Below, one piece after another: positions 36,294 to 45,141 of a stretch of 64,000 bases of DNA (its first letter is position 1; every line of letters starts with the position of its first letter). This DNA comes from Synechococcus sp. RS9916 (GTDB lineage: Bacteria > Cyanobacteriota > Cyanobacteriia > PCC-6307 > Cyanobiaceae): positions 585,216 to 649,215 of the forward strand of contig NZ_DS022299.1 of NCBI RefSeq assembly GCF_000153825.1. The letters are read 5' to 3'. Position numbers and translations under genes: made by a program. Below the pieces are notes generated by a model, which ran no database searches, was not told the DNA's origin, and saw only the letters and a list, made by a program, of their open reading frames with translations.

Positions 36294-37979
36294 TCAGCCC
36301 CTGTTGGTGGAGCCGCGTTGCCAACTTCGGCCCATGCCCTGGGCGATGCCGCGTCCGACAAGACCGATTGCTCTGCCGATCACCTGCGTCAACACGACAA
36401 CCATCAGATCGCCGATGCGCTGAACCAAAGCTTGCATCTGTGGAGCAATCGCGTCACGCGCTTCAAGCAGCAGGGCCACCTGTTGTTGCCACCACCCCAA
36501 ACGGCGGAGCTCTTCATCCCGGGGCTCGATCAACAGCAGAGGAGCAATGGATCCACCCCGGAGTTGGTAAAGCAATCGCTGGCTTTCATAGAGCTGCACA
36601 GGGCGCTTCACCCACAGCTGCCAACGGGACTGATTGTTTAGTTGGTTCCGAAGTCGTTCGAGGTCACGGGTGGGAAGTAGACGCTCATCAAGCAGATATC
36701 GGCGCAGTTCGGGCCAGTCGCCGCAGAGACCCAGCAGTTCAGCGCTGATCAGTTCGGCACTGCGCACCAGCCAGTTGCTGACAAGCGTTTCCAGCTGCAG
36801 CAGTGCTTTGGGATGGTCCGCTGGCAGCAGTTGGCCATTCACCAGAACGGGTTGATCACGCACGAGCGGCTCAAGCATCCGACGTGGATCCGGAAGGTCG
36901 TCGTCGTTTTGGGAGAGATCGCTGGCGTTGATCAAATGCTGGGCAACGGGCTGCAACTGGTCACCTCGGGGCAGGTGCACATAGCTCCCCGCCATGGCCT
37001 GAATGGCCTGACGTCGCAGCTCGGGTTGAAGGCTGTCCCATTGGGCATCGATGGGCAGATTGTTGGATGAATCGGAGGAGACGGAGGGCGCTCGCAGGCG
37101 GGCCATCACCTGATCCAGCTGTTGCAGGAGAGACAGGAGAAGATCGCGACGCCGTTCGGGTTGTAAACCCTCGATTGCGAGCAGGGAGCCAGTGCCGTTG
37201 CTCACTCCGGCGTCCACGGCCTGCGAAAGGCGCTCCTGAATGGATGACCACACCGCGATGGCATTGCGCTCGCGCACCGTGATCGCCATCCCATTGCCGT
37301 CGATGGTGAGATCTCCTGGCTGCGACACCGTTGTCTGACGCTGGCCAAGAGGCTGAACATCCGCCAGGCCGATCTGAAGTGGTCCCCAGAGCAACAGCAA
37401 CAGGCTGCGGGCACTCTGCAATTCCCGTTGGCGACCTTCCAGCATCAGCCTGAGCAGAAGATTGTCCGGAGGTGGCACCAGCAGTGCATCAATCACCTGC
37501 AAATCGTTGGTGATCTGCTGGAGGCCACTGGTGAGCAGCCATTGGCCAAGCCCCATGGCGGGTTGGGGTGGTGGCGTGGAGGGATTGGCTTGGGCCAGAC
37601 GAACCACGCGTCCGCCCTGCAGCAACGTCTCAATCGCCTCGCGCAGTGTGTTGAGATCTGGAGCTTGGAGCAGGCCTGGGATGTCCAGGCTGAGCAGATC
37701 AACGGCAGGGATCGCAACCGAAGCCGGCAAGAGCAGCAGCACAGGGGCTGGTTGCCAGTGCTCCTGAAGTCGGATCAATTCTTGGTGCAGCAGTGCGATC
37801 GATTCGGTCGAGTCAAGCGACCAGATCACCAGCTGTGGATGCCGGTTGAGCTCATCGGAGCGAAGTGCAATCGACCAAGAGGGCACTTCACTGGTGAGCT
37901 GAAGAGCCAGCGATTCACCAAGCAGATCGGGGGCAAGCAGGAGGATCTCGGCTTTCGCTGCGTTCACCGGACCGTCCAA
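36294..37979 (-). CDS. DUF3685 (Ycf55-like) protein with receiver-like N-terminus
   Basis: The 561-residue protein begins with a receiver-like fold (AEILLLAPDLLGESLALQL, LVIWSLDSTESIALLH, PAPVLLLLPASV, residues about 9-120) and continues with the long helical DUF3685/Ycf55 region (about 160-540). The C-terminus is hydrophobic and amphipathic (RIGDLMVVVLTQVIGRAIGLVGRG). Ycf55 is also encoded in red algal plastids; its role is unresolved. The receiver looks degenerate: the acidic pocket at the first strand is absent (AEILLLAPD). Confidence 0.8.
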   Translation of the reverse strand: MDGPVNAAKAEILLLAPDLLGESLALQLTSEVPSWSIALRSDELNRHPQLVIWSLDSTESIALLHQELIRLQEHWQPAPVLLLLPASVAIPAVDLLSLDIPGLLQAPDLNTLREAIETLLQGGRVVRLAQANPSTPPPQPAMGLGQWLLTSGLQQITNDLQVIDALLVPPPDNLLLRLMLEGRQRELQSARSLLLLLWGPLQIGLADVQPLGQRQTTVSQPGDLTIDGNGMAITVRERNAIAVWSSIQERLSQAVDAGVSNGTGSLLAIEGLQPERRRDLLLSLLQQLDQVMARLRAPSVSSDSSNNLPIDAQWDSLQPELRRQAIQAMAGSYVHLPRGDQLQPVAQHLINASDLSQNDDDLPDPRRMLEPLVRDQPVLVNGQLLPADHPKALLQLETLVSNWLVRSAELISAELLGLCGDWPELRRYLLDERLLPTRDLERLRNQLNNQSRWQLWVKRPVQLYESQRLLYQLRGGSIAPLLLIEPRDEELRRLGWWQQQVALLLEARDAIAPQMQALVQRIGDLMVVVLTQVIGRAIGLVGRGIAQGMGRSWQRGSTNRG

Positions 37980-38038
37980 ACGTTCAACTCACGCCAAGGT
38001 AACGACCAAAACGGTCAGGCTCCAGTGCCTGAGTTGAT

Positions 38039-38497
38039 TCAGTTCGCAGATCGACGTCCGTTCAGTTGCAGCGTGTACGACTCAATCCGAAAGCCTGTGC
38101 TCTCTTCGATCTGCTTCAACAATTGGGCCGGAAGTTCCACGTCGATGTCTTCGATCTCGCCGCTGTCAAGACAGGTGAGGTGGCTGTGCGGATCACTGCG
38201 GTAGCCATACAGCCGTCCATTGGCACGATCCAGGCATTCGATCACTCCAGCCGATTGGAGCGCTTCAAGGTTTTGGTAGACGGAGGTATGGCCGATCCGT
38301 CGACCTCTGGCGTTCAACTTCTCGAAGATGTCGCGGGCGCTCATGTGACTCGCTTCACTCCAGAGCAAATCGAGCACCATTCTTCGCTGGCGGCTCAGAC
38401 GCATCCCCAGTTGCCGGCAGCGCTCAAAGGCGTCTTGCACGCCCTGGGCGATCAGGCCGGAGCCGGATGCTGGGGTTGGGCCGGAAACGCCAGACAC
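38039..38497 (-). CDS. Fur family transcriptional regulator
   Basis: The 152-residue protein has the winged helix (RLSRQRRMVLDLLW, HMSARDIFEKLNARG, IGHTSVYQNLEALQSAGVI) and a shorter dimer/metal domain with DPHSHLTCLDSGEIEDID. Fur, Zur and PerR share this plan. Only three Cys are present and no CxxC pair, so the structural zinc site of many Fur/Zur proteins is missing; PerR/Fur-type without zinc is most likely. Targets are unknown; the gene stands alone. Confidence 0.9.
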   Translation of the reverse strand: MSGVSGPTPASGSGLIAQGVQDAFERCRQLGMRLSRQRRMVLDLLWSEASHMSARDIFEKLNARGRRIGHTSVYQNLEALQSAGVIECLDRANGRLYGYRSDPHSHLTCLDSGEIEDIDVELPAQLLKQIEESTGFRIESYTLQLNGRRSAN

Positions 38498-38562
38498 AGC
38501 CGTAAGTGGAATGACTTCACTTTAGGTTCCCGGTTTAAGCGCCGTTCATCAAGAGCCGCTGA

Positions 38563-39327
38563 TCAAGCGAGGTTGTTCGGGGTGGTGGGATCTTGCAGCC
38601 GACCATCACCGATGGCCTGAATGCCGTCCTTCAGGGTCACGCGACCGTCATAAAGGGCCCTGCCAACGATGACCCCGGTTACGCCGTGTGGTTCCAAAGC
38701 CAGGAGTGCGATGAGGTCGGCCATGCAACCCACGCCTCCTGAGGCAATGACCGGCACCGTGCTCGCATCGGCCATGCTGCGCAATGCAGCGAGATTGGGC
38801 CCGGCCAAGGTGCCATCCGTAGCGATGTCAGTACTGATGATGGCAGCAATCGCGGTGCTGCTCAGTTCACGGGCCAGAGCAGTGGCGTCCACATTGCTTT
38901 CTTCGATCCATCCCCGTGTTGCCACCTTGCCGTCCCGGGCATCGATCCCAACGATGATTCGGCCTGGATGGCGGCTGGCCAGTTCCTTGACCAGGTCAGG
39001 GTTTTCAATCGCTGCTGTGCCAAGGATGACCCGCTCGAGGCCACAGTCGAGGAGGGATTCAGCCCGTTCCACCGAACGCACACCACCGCCCAATTGCACC
39101 GGGATTGAAAGGGCTTCGGTGATCGCCTTCACGCTGGCGTCATTGACGGGATCCCCACTTTTGGCGCCGTCGAGATCCACCAGGTGCAGGCGGCTCGCTC
39201 CCTGCTCCTGCCAGCTCAGGGCTTGGGCGACAGGGTCATCGCTAAAGCGCGTGACTTGGTCGTAATCCCCTTGATGGAGACGTACGCAGGCTCCACCCAG
39301 CAGGTCAATGGCGGGGATGATCTCCAT
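38563..39327 (-). CDS. hisA: Phosphoribosylformimino-5-aminoimidazole carboxamide ribotide isomerase
   Basis: HisA isomerises ProFAR in histidine synthesis. ATG 39327 gives 254 residues starting MEIIPAIDLLGGACVRLHQG; the frame is open for 58 codons upstream but that region is overlapped by the divergent gene leader. Catalytic D8 (AIDLL) and the second Asp in ISTDIATDGTL, plus LGGGVRSVE phosphate loop, are present. Confidence 0.96.
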   Translation of the reverse strand: MEIIPAIDLLGGACVRLHQGDYDQVTRFSDDPVAQALSWQEQGASRLHLVDLDGAKSGDPVNDASVKAITEALSIPVQLGGGVRSVERAESLLDCGLERVILGTAAIENPDLVKELASRHPGRIIVGIDARDGKVATRGWIEESNVDATALARELSSTAIAAIISTDIATDGTLAGPNLAALRSMADASTVPVIASGGVGCMADLIALLALEPHGVTGVIVGRALYDGRVTLKDGIQAIGDGRLQDPTTPNNLA

Positions 39328-39409
39328 GCGTGAGGGCTTCAGTAAGGGCACCATCCTGCAATCCAGCGTCCCCGACTCACGCTTCAATGGCGCCAGTTCC
39401 GATGCCCTG

Positions 39410-40333
39410 ATGAAGATCCTTGTGATGGGGGGGACCCGTTTTGTGGGGAAGCCTCTGGTGGCCTCCCTGCAGGAACAGGGCCATGCGCTCACCCTGTTCA
39501 CCCGTGGTCGTCAACCAGCCCCAGCGGGGGTGGACCACGTGGTCGGTGATCGGGGTAATCCCAATGATCTGGAACAGCTCAGCGGCCACCACTTCGATGT
39601 GATCGTTGATAGCTCCGGTCGCACCCTGGCCGATAGCCAGGCCGTTCTGGCGATCACCGGAGCCCCCAGTCATCGCTTCCTTTATGTGAGCTCAGCGGGG
39701 GTTTATGCAGGGTCTGATCAGTGGCCCTTGGATGAGGATGCGGCCGTTGACCCGGCCAGCCGCCATGCGGGCAAAGCGGAAACGGAGGCCTGGTTGCTGA
39801 AGGAGGGCATCCCTTTCACCAGTTTCAGGCCGACTTACATCGTTGGTCCCGGCAACTACAACCCTGTTGAACGGTGGTTTTTCGATCGGGTTTTCCATGG
39901 CCTCCCGGTGCCGATGCCTGGGGATGGCAGCACGATCACCCAGTTGGGGCACGTGGATGACCTGGCCGATGCCATGGTGCGGGCACTCGCTGTAGATGCC
40001 GCTGCAAATCGCATCTACAACTGCTCGTCTCGCAAAGGGATCACCTTTGCTGGCGTGGTGAAGGCCGCTGCTCTGGCTTGCGGGAAAGACCCTGAGGCCG
40101 TCGATGTTCGCCACTTCGATCCCAGTGGGCTGGATCCCAAAGCCCGTAAGGCCTTCCCCTTGCGGTTGAGTCACTTCCTGACAGACGTGAGTCGCGCTGA
40201 ACGGGAATTGGCCTGGTCCCCGCGTTATGACGCCATTACGGCGTTCAAGCACAACTTCGACCTTGACTACAGCAAGCGCCCTACGACGCCACCGGATCTC
40301 AGTGGTGATGCGGCGTTGATCGGGTCGGTTTGA
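39410..40333 (+). CDS. NAD-dependent epimerase-like protein, CSP41 type
   Basis: ATG 39410 gives 307 residues. The Rossmann motif MGGTRFVGKPLVASL is at 6-20, YVSSAGVYAGSDQWPL follows near 96, and HAGKAETEAWL replaces the classical YxxxK of sugar epimerases, as in chloroplast CSP41 RNA-binding proteins, which act on rRNA and plastid transcripts. The RPTYIVGPGNYNPVERWFFDR segment is typical of this cyanobacterial branch. Role in RNA stability is inference. It is divergent from hisA and overlaps pgsA tail to tail by 35 bases. Confidence 0.85.
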   Translation: MKILVMGGTRFVGKPLVASLQEQGHALTLFTRGRQPAPAGVDHVVGDRGNPNDLEQLSGHHFDVIVDSSGRTLADSQAVLAITGAPSHRFLYVSSAGVYAGSDQWPLDEDAAVDPASRHAGKAETEAWLLKEGIPFTSFRPTYIVGPGNYNPVERWFFDRVFHGLPVPMPGDGSTITQLGHVDDLADAMVRALAVDAAANRIYNCSSRKGITFAGVVKAAALACGKDPEAVDVRHFDPSGLDPKARKAFPLRLSHFLTDVSRAERELAWSPRYDAITAFKHNFDLDYSKRPTTPPDLSGDAALIGSV

Positions 40334-40847
40334 GATAGCCAACGGCCGACTGAAGGGCCAGCACAAGGGATGGCCAGAACAGCCACCAACCCAGCTGCTG
40401 CAGGGACTTCACTGCATCAGCATGTCCCCATTGGTCGGGCCAGAGCAACAGCAGCAGACTCATAAATTGGAGGATTGTTTTTGCCTTCCCCCACTGGGAG
40501 GCGGGTGCTCCGTCTTGGGCATTCCTCCTCCAGCCTGAAATCAGAAGTTCGCGAGCCAGCAACAACCAGACAGCCCAGATGGGCAATGTCCCATTAGTGG
40601 CCAGCCAGAGCAGGGGCGCCACCAAGAGCAATTTGTCGGCGAGGGGATCGAGACGCGCGCCCCAGCTGCTGCCGCCTCCTGCCCGGCGGGCCATCCACCC
40701 ATCGAGGGCATCGGTCAGACCTCCCCCTACAAGCAGGAACCAGGCCAATGCTTGCTGCTGGTGGATCAACGCAAGCACCAGGGGGAGGCCTGCGACGGCC
40801 CGGATCAGGGTGAGGCGATCAGCCCAGGTGCGCCAACGGGAGTTCAA
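40299..40847 (-). CDS. pgsA: CDP-alcohol phosphatidyltransferase (PgsA-type)
   Basis: This 182-residue membrane protein carries the CDP-alcohol transferase motif DGx2ARx8Gx3Dx3D as DALDGWMARR...GARLDPLADK (about residues 46-71). It probably makes phosphatidylglycerolphosphate, the precursor of phosphatidylglycerol needed in thylakoids. LTLIRAVAGLPLVLALI is the first helix. It overlaps the CSP41-type gene convergently. Exact substrate (glycerophosphate or other alcohol) is inferred from family. Confidence 0.88.
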   Translation of the reverse strand: MNSRWRTWADRLTLIRAVAGLPLVLALIHQQQALAWFLLVGGGLTDALDGWMARRAGGGSSWGARLDPLADKLLLVAPLLWLATNGTLPIWAVWLLLARELLISGWRRNAQDGAPASQWGKAKTILQFMSLLLLLWPDQWGHADAVKSLQQLGWWLFWPSLVLALQSAVGYLKPTRSTPHHH

Positions 40848-40877
40848 GCTCAGAATGCGTGCACATGCATGCGTCCC

Positions 40878-41348
40878 ATGGTGCTCCAGCAGACGGTCCG
40901 CGACGTCATGACCTCCCCTGTGCTCACGGTGACCCCTGAAACCGAGCTCCAGGACGCCGTCGCTTCATTGAGTCAGCACCACATCAGTGGTTTGGCTGTC
41001 GTGGATGGTGATGGCGCGCTGATCGGGGAGCTCACCGAACAACACCTGATGGTGAGGGAAAGCGGGGTCGATGCCGGGCCCTACGTGATGTTGCTCGACA
41101 GCGTCATCTACCTACGCAACCCCCTCAACTGGGACAAGCAGGTGCATCAGGTGCTCGGCACGACCGTGAAGGATCTAATGGTCCACGACAGCCATTCCTG
41201 CCCGGACAACCTGCCGTTACCGAAAGCCGCTGCCCTGCTCCATGAACGCAGCACGCAACGGTTGTATGTGGTCAATGAGCGTCAACAACCGGTGGGCGTG
41301 ATCACTCGGGGTGATGTGGTGCGGGCCCTTGCTGCCCATGGGGCCTGA
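40878..41348 (+). CDS. Two-CBS-domain protein
   Basis: The 156-residue protein consists of paired CBS modules: first TVRDVMTSPVLTVTP to DGDGALIGELTE (6-56), second TVKDLMVHDSHSCPDNL to RQQPVGVITRGDVVRAL (about 97-152). Stand-alone CBS pairs bind adenosine nucleotides and tune enzymes; in cyanobacteria similar proteins are linked to redox or carbon control. ATG 40869 is an alternative start three codons earlier. It faces pgsA head to head across 30 bases. Confidence 0.9.
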   Translation: MVLQQTVRDVMTSPVLTVTPETELQDAVASLSQHHISGLAVVDGDGALIGELTEQHLMVRESGVDAGPYVMLLDSVIYLRNPLNWDKQVHQVLGTTVKDLMVHDSHSCPDNLPLPKAAALLHERSTQRLYVVNERQQPVGVITRGDVVRALAAHGA

Positions 41349-41362
41349 GCCTTCAGTTGGTG

Positions 41363-41650
41363 ATGCGAGGTGCTCGTTTTCGGTGGTTGCTGTGTTCAGC
41401 GCTGCTGGTTGCCAGCGGTGCTCCAGCGGTCGTGCATGCGAATGACCGCCGTGAACTGTTGGAGCCCGACTTCCTCGACTTGGTGGATCAGGCCGGCCTG
41501 GTGTTGATCACTGGCCAAGGTGCCGTGGGAGTGGATGCGAAAGCACGGCGTCTTGGCCTTCAAGTTCCGGCCCTTGGCTACTGGTCACCCGAGGGCTTTT
41601 GTTTCAGCACACCAGCCCAGGGGGATTGCCACGCCATGTTTCGCCCCTGA
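41363..41650 (+). CDS. Small exported hypothetical protein
   Basis: ATG 41363 gives 95 residues with a signal peptide (MRGARFRWLLCSALLVASG, cleavage around AVVHA) and a mature part with LLEPDFLDLVDQAGLVLITGQG and two Cys (GFCFSTPAQGDCHAMF) that could pair. Unrecognised family. It is 14 bases after the CBS gene on the same strand. Confidence 0.65.
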   Translation: MRGARFRWLLCSALLVASGAPAVVHANDRRELLEPDFLDLVDQAGLVLITGQGAVGVDAKARRLGLQVPALGYWSPEGFCFSTPAQGDCHAMFRP

Positions 41651-41653
41651 CGC

Positions 41654-43168
41654 CTAAGGAAGCGGTGGGGGGAGCACCGGAGGCGGTGGAGCGTCGTAGA
41701 AGAGTTCAGGCATCACTCCCCCTGCGTCTGAATCCGCAGTACCCCCAGTGCTGGCCTGGTCTCCATCCGCTTCCGACACCGGGTCGGGCATCACCAGGGG
41801 TGGTGGAAGATCCGGTGGCAGGGAGGGTCGAATCAACTCTCTGTTGTCGACGTTGGCTTCCGAGGGGGTAAGGGAGTCATTGCCTTGTGTAGTTGGCGCA
41901 AGGCTCTCGCGCAGCACCAGAGGGTCGGCAGTAATGGGCGGTTCGGGGAGGGGAGCGCGATCGGATGAACCGTTAGCCGAGGCATCTGGGGCGCGGTCGG
42001 GACGCTTTACAGGCCCCTTTTGTGGGGGCCAGATCATGCGGGCCACCGGTTCCACACCCTTTTCCATCACACGGTTGAGGCCCGCAAGCGAGCGGTCCAT
42101 CAGGTGACCTGCCATCCACTGGCTGCAGTCGATTGGATTGGAACAGCTGTTGTTGAGGCGGAATTTCAGCCCCAGATTGGTCATCAGATTGCCCTCGAGT
42201 GCTGCTGGGCGTTCACTCAGGCGCAGGAGATAAGGAACATGCACAAAGCTGGTGGCTCCACCGCTGATCCAGTTGGCGTCTTCTTCTGTGAACCCTTTGA
42301 CGCCTGGAATGATCAGGCGGCTCTTAGAAGCGTGATCGGGCATGTAGGCGCTGACTAAACCGCGTCGGCGTGCCAGTTCACGGGTTTGTTCAAGCGTGAG
42401 CCCGTCCTTGCTCATCAGCATCTCCATGCGGCCGTCTTGCCGCAGGCCAAAAAGCATCCGGATGCGGGGAAGGTAATAGCGGATGCGTTGCCCCATGCTG
42501 ATGCTGTAGGCACCGGTGTAAGAGGGGGGTGGCTCTTCGAGGTCGTTGTAGACGCTGTGTAGACCTCCAATAAAGGTGTCGTAGGTCTTGGCCCTCTCGT
42601 CAGTCAGTTCCCCATAGCTGAAATCCACGCTGCCGTCGTGGCGGATCCCGATGAAGGCCCGTTGTCGCGATGCGGTGCGGTTGCGTCCTTTCCAAACGCG
42701 CTGGCCTAGCTTGAGATCCCCCAAAGGCACCGTGACTTCCTGGCCCCCGGGCTCGAGGTGGCGCTCATACATGGGCCCCGTGACGTAAGCCAGGGCAGCG
42801 GTGTCCTGAAAAGCGTCATTCTCTCGATCCCATCCCTCCAGCAAGCCGACCCTGACTTTGCGTGGATCGAAGTCGATGGCGTACACCTCGTCGTCCGGGA
42901 GATAGCGGAACGTTCCTCCGGCTTCCCCCAGATTGTCGTAGCTGACCTGAGCACCGGTGTCTCCGGGAAGCGGTGATCCGGGTGCAAGGGCCACAAGCCC
43001 AGCAAAAGTGAGCAACGGGAGGCCCAGCAGCACCCGTTTGCGTCGCAGAAGGGGGCGTTTGCGCCGCTTAGGACGTCGACCAGTTCGCCGTTTGGGTGGT
43101 TGCCCTTTGGTTGCAGTCGTGGCTGGACGACGTCGTCGCTGGGAAGAAGAAGGAAGGGTTCCTGTCAT
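41654..43168 (-). CDS. Large basic/proline-rich membrane-anchored protein, phosphodiester glycosidase-like
   Basis: ATG 43168 gives 504 residues and overlaps pdeM by four bases, which supports this start. The N-terminus is very basic (RRRRPATTA, RPKRRKRPLLRRKR), followed by one anchor helix (VLLGLPLLTFAGLVAL, about 45-60) and a central domain with AIDFDPRKVRVGLLEG, FIGIRHDGSVDFSYGELTD and DGRMEMLMSKDGLTLEQTRE, a weak resemblance to NAGPA phosphodiester glycosidases. The C-terminal hundred residues are Pro-rich (PPPPVLPPPLP). It is likely at the cell envelope. Family assignment is tentative. Confidence 0.6.
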   Translation of the reverse strand: MTGTLPSSSQRRRRPATTATKGQPPKRRTGRRPKRRKRPLLRRKRVLLGLPLLTFAGLVALAPGSPLPGDTGAQVSYDNLGEAGGTFRYLPDDEVYAIDFDPRKVRVGLLEGWDRENDAFQDTAALAYVTGPMYERHLEPGGQEVTVPLGDLKLGQRVWKGRNRTASRQRAFIGIRHDGSVDFSYGELTDERAKTYDTFIGGLHSVYNDLEEPPPSYTGAYSISMGQRIRYYLPRIRMLFGLRQDGRMEMLMSKDGLTLEQTRELARRRGLVSAYMPDHASKSRLIIPGVKGFTEEDANWISGGATSFVHVPYLLRLSERPAALEGNLMTNLGLKFRLNNSCSNPIDCSQWMAGHLMDRSLAGLNRVMEKGVEPVARMIWPPQKGPVKRPDRAPDASANGSSDRAPLPEPPITADPLVLRESLAPTTQGNDSLTPSEANVDNRELIRPSLPPDLPPPLVMPDPVSEADGDQASTGGTADSDAGGVMPELFYDAPPPPVLPPPLP

Positions 43169-43857
43169 CGGGCGACCCTTGTGCGATGCGGAGTGGGAGT
43201 GGGGTCGAGCCAAGGAACGACGGCGTTATCCGCCACCAGCCATTTGCGGTAACGCTCGTCGCAGTGGTGGCCCCCCGTCAATTCCCCGAAAGCCGGAATC
43301 AGCAAACGCTGTTGATCCTTGGCATAGGCGAAGCAAGGCACCCTCATGCGATCGCATCCTTGGCGGATGCTGGCCACGGGATGGATATGACCGCACACAT
43401 TCAGCAGCGACCCAGGCTCATGCCCTGCTGGTGTCTCCGGTTCGTGGCTGAGCCACAACGCCCCAAGCCTGCGGCTTGGGTGCTGGGGTAGCCCTTCGAT
43501 CACGCTGGAACGGTCGTGGTTGCCGCCGATGAGAAGGATGGGACAGTCGCACAACTCCGGTAAGGCCCGCAGGGTGTCTCTCAGGGAATTGGTCAGCCCA
43601 AGTCGTCCGTGAATCAGGTCACCCAGCACGATTAAGCGTGTTGGCCTGAGCTTGTTGCAGAGGCTGAGCAGTGGGTTCAGCGTTCCCCGATCGCCATCAC
43701 TGGGCAAAGCAATGCCATGGGCCTGAAACAGCTCCGCTTTGCCGAGATGCAAATCGGCCACCATCAACTCACGGCCCTTCGGGCGCCACAGAGCACGCTC
43801 CGGTAGAAAAATCAGTTCCTCGCCCCGCCAATGCCAGGTGTGATTCATCCCTGACAT
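43165..43857 (-). CDS. pdeM: Ligase-associated DNA damage response endonuclease PdeM
   Basis: The 230-residue calcineurin-like phosphoesterase has metal motifs in order: MVADLHLGKAELFQ (32-45), LIVLGDLIHG, LLIGGNHD, LSHEPE and NVCGHIHPVAS. PdeM is the fourth member of the helicase-ligase-exonuclease repair set; the other three are at 50378-55517 on the same strand. It overlaps the upstream-coded basic protein by four bases. Start at 43857 or nine bases later (MNHTW) are both possible. Confidence 0.88.
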   Translation of the reverse strand: MSGMNHTWHWRGEELIFLPERALWRPKGRELMVADLHLGKAELFQAHGIALPSDGDRGTLNPLLSLCNKLRPTRLIVLGDLIHGRLGLTNSLRDTLRALPELCDCPILLIGGNHDRSSVIEGLPQHPSRRLGALWLSHEPETPAGHEPGSLLNVCGHIHPVASIRQGCDRMRVPCFAYAKDQQRLLIPAFGELTGGHHCDERYRKWLVADNAVVPWLDPTPTPHRTRVAR

Positions 43858-43975
43858 GGAGGCTGTGTAAGAAGACTGAGGAAACGCATGGGAACAGTTT
43901 GACGAGCATTGCCCGTTACGGCCAGCGTTCTCGTCGAAGAAATGCCAATGTGAGCCCGTTTCTTAAACCGAGACC

Positions 43976-44056
43976 ATGACCCTGGCCCTTTTGATTGCTC
44001 TTGCCGGTTCGCTTGTGGCGATGGGACTGATTGTGCGCAGGCTCGAGCAGGGCTGA
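43976..44056 (+). CDS. Putative 26-residue transmembrane peptide
   Basis: The frame begins MTLALLIALAGSLVAMGLIV, a single membrane helix, and ends RRLEQG before TGA. This is the size and plan of small photosynthetic or NDH subunits, but I cannot match it to PetL, PetM, PetN, PsbX or PsbT sequences. It has no clear Shine-Dalgarno sequence. It sits in an otherwise empty 294-base gap between pdeM and the RHH gene. Confidence 0.4.
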   Translation: MTLALLIALAGSLVAMGLIVRRLEQG

Positions 44057-44151
44057 CGGTGGGTTTGCGGCGTAGCGGCTTGTTGATCAGGGCTTAGACC
44101 CTGCATCCTGATCGTCCGCTGAACTTGACCAGGTTCTGCGCCGAAACTGAC

Positions 44152-44388
44152 TCACTGCAGGCTGGTGTGTCGCCTTAAACCATCCTCGATCAAGAATGTG
44201 GCCAGGCTGCTGCAGCTGCGACCTTCCTGCAGGGCCTGTTGCTTCAAGCGTGCCATCACGCCACCAGGCAGGGTCACATTGAGACGCTCGGATTCAGCGG
44301 CTTCAGCCACCTGCGCCGCGGTGGGGGATGGTTGTTCGGTGTCGAGCCGCTCTTGAAGTTCGTGCAAGAGAGACCGAAGAATTGACAC
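44152..44388 (-). CDS. Ribbon-helix-helix (CopG-like) protein
   Basis: The 78-residue protein has a C-terminal RHH motif: strand RLNVTLPGGVMARL (about 34-47), then helix KQQALQEGRSCSSLATFLIEDGLRR (not split by a Pro). The N-terminal half (SILRSLLHELQERLDTEQ) is a separate helix. RHH proteins bind DNA as dimers, often as antitoxins or repressors; no toxin gene is adjacent. Divergent from the PPC-glutaredoxin gene by 96 bases, which it may control (inference). Confidence 0.72.
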   Translation of the reverse strand: MSILRSLLHELQERLDTEQPSPTAAQVAEAAESERLNVTLPGGVMARLKQQALQEGRSCSSLATFLIEDGLRRHTSLQ

Positions 44389-44484
44389 GTTTTCGTTCCT
44401 TTGGCGTTACTAAATCGTAACGGCAGTTCGGTTTGGTTGGCAAGTCTGGGCAGGCGGTAATCTGGCCCGAGTTTTGGGGTTCCG

Positions 44485-45141
44485 ATGCGGTCTCTGGCGT
44501 TGAAGCTTGCTCCCGGCCAGGACCTGCGTCTCGCATTGGAAACCTTGGCCAAAACCCACAATGCATCGGGCTATGTGCTGGGCGTTGTCGGCAATCTGTC
44601 GAGGGCAGCTTTTCAGTGCCCTGGGCAGGATGAGCCGACGGTGCTGGAGGGTGATCTTGAAATCATCACCCTTCAGGGGCATTGTTCCCCGGATGGTGTT
44701 CACCTTCACCTCAGTCTTTCGGATGGTGCCTGCCAGGTTTGGGGCGGCCATCTCGAACCGGGCACCCTGGTCCTCAAAGGGGCTGATCTCTTAGTGGGCC
44801 TGCTTGATCAACCATTGCCGCAGGCACCCACCAGCCTGGAGCCGATTGAGCAGAAAGCTCCTGCTGCCGTTTCAGCAGTCACCGCTGTTTCACCTGCAAC
44901 TCGCGTTGAAATCGCCGTTCTTCCAGGTTGCCCCTGGTGCACAAGAGCTCTTCGCATTCTCCGCAGCCTCGATATTGCGCACACCGTCGTGAATTGCGAC
45001 AGCGATTCCACCTTCAAAGCGTTGTATGAACGCAGTGGGATGACCACCTTCCCCCAGGTGTTCATCGATGGCGGAGTGGTCGGCGGGTACGACGCGCTTG
45101 CTCAACTTCACGCTGAGGGCGCTCTCGCTCAGTTGCGGTGA
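44485..45141 (+). CDS. PPC (DUF296) domain fused to a glutaredoxin-like domain
   Basis: Residues 4-110 form a PPC/DUF296 domain (APGQDLRLALETLAK, GYVLGVVGNLSRA, VHLHLSLSDGACQVWGGHLEPGTLV), a fold known from AT-hook plant proteins and bacterial homologues. After an Ala/Pro linker, residues 141-218 are a glutaredoxin with CPWC at 149-152 and the GSH-binding TFPQVFIDGGVVGGYD (188-203). Fused, the disulfide reaction could be linked to whatever the PPC domain senses. The gene overlaps the next by four bases. The joining of these domains is unusual to me. Confidence 0.88.
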   Translation: MRSLALKLAPGQDLRLALETLAKTHNASGYVLGVVGNLSRAAFQCPGQDEPTVLEGDLEIITLQGHCSPDGVHLHLSLSDGACQVWGGHLEPGTLVLKGADLLVGLLDQPLPQAPTSLEPIEQKAPAAVSAVTAVSPATRVEIAVLPGCPWCTRALRILRSLDIAHTVVNCDSDSTFKALYERSGMTTFPQVFIDGGVVGGYDALAQLHAEGALAQLR

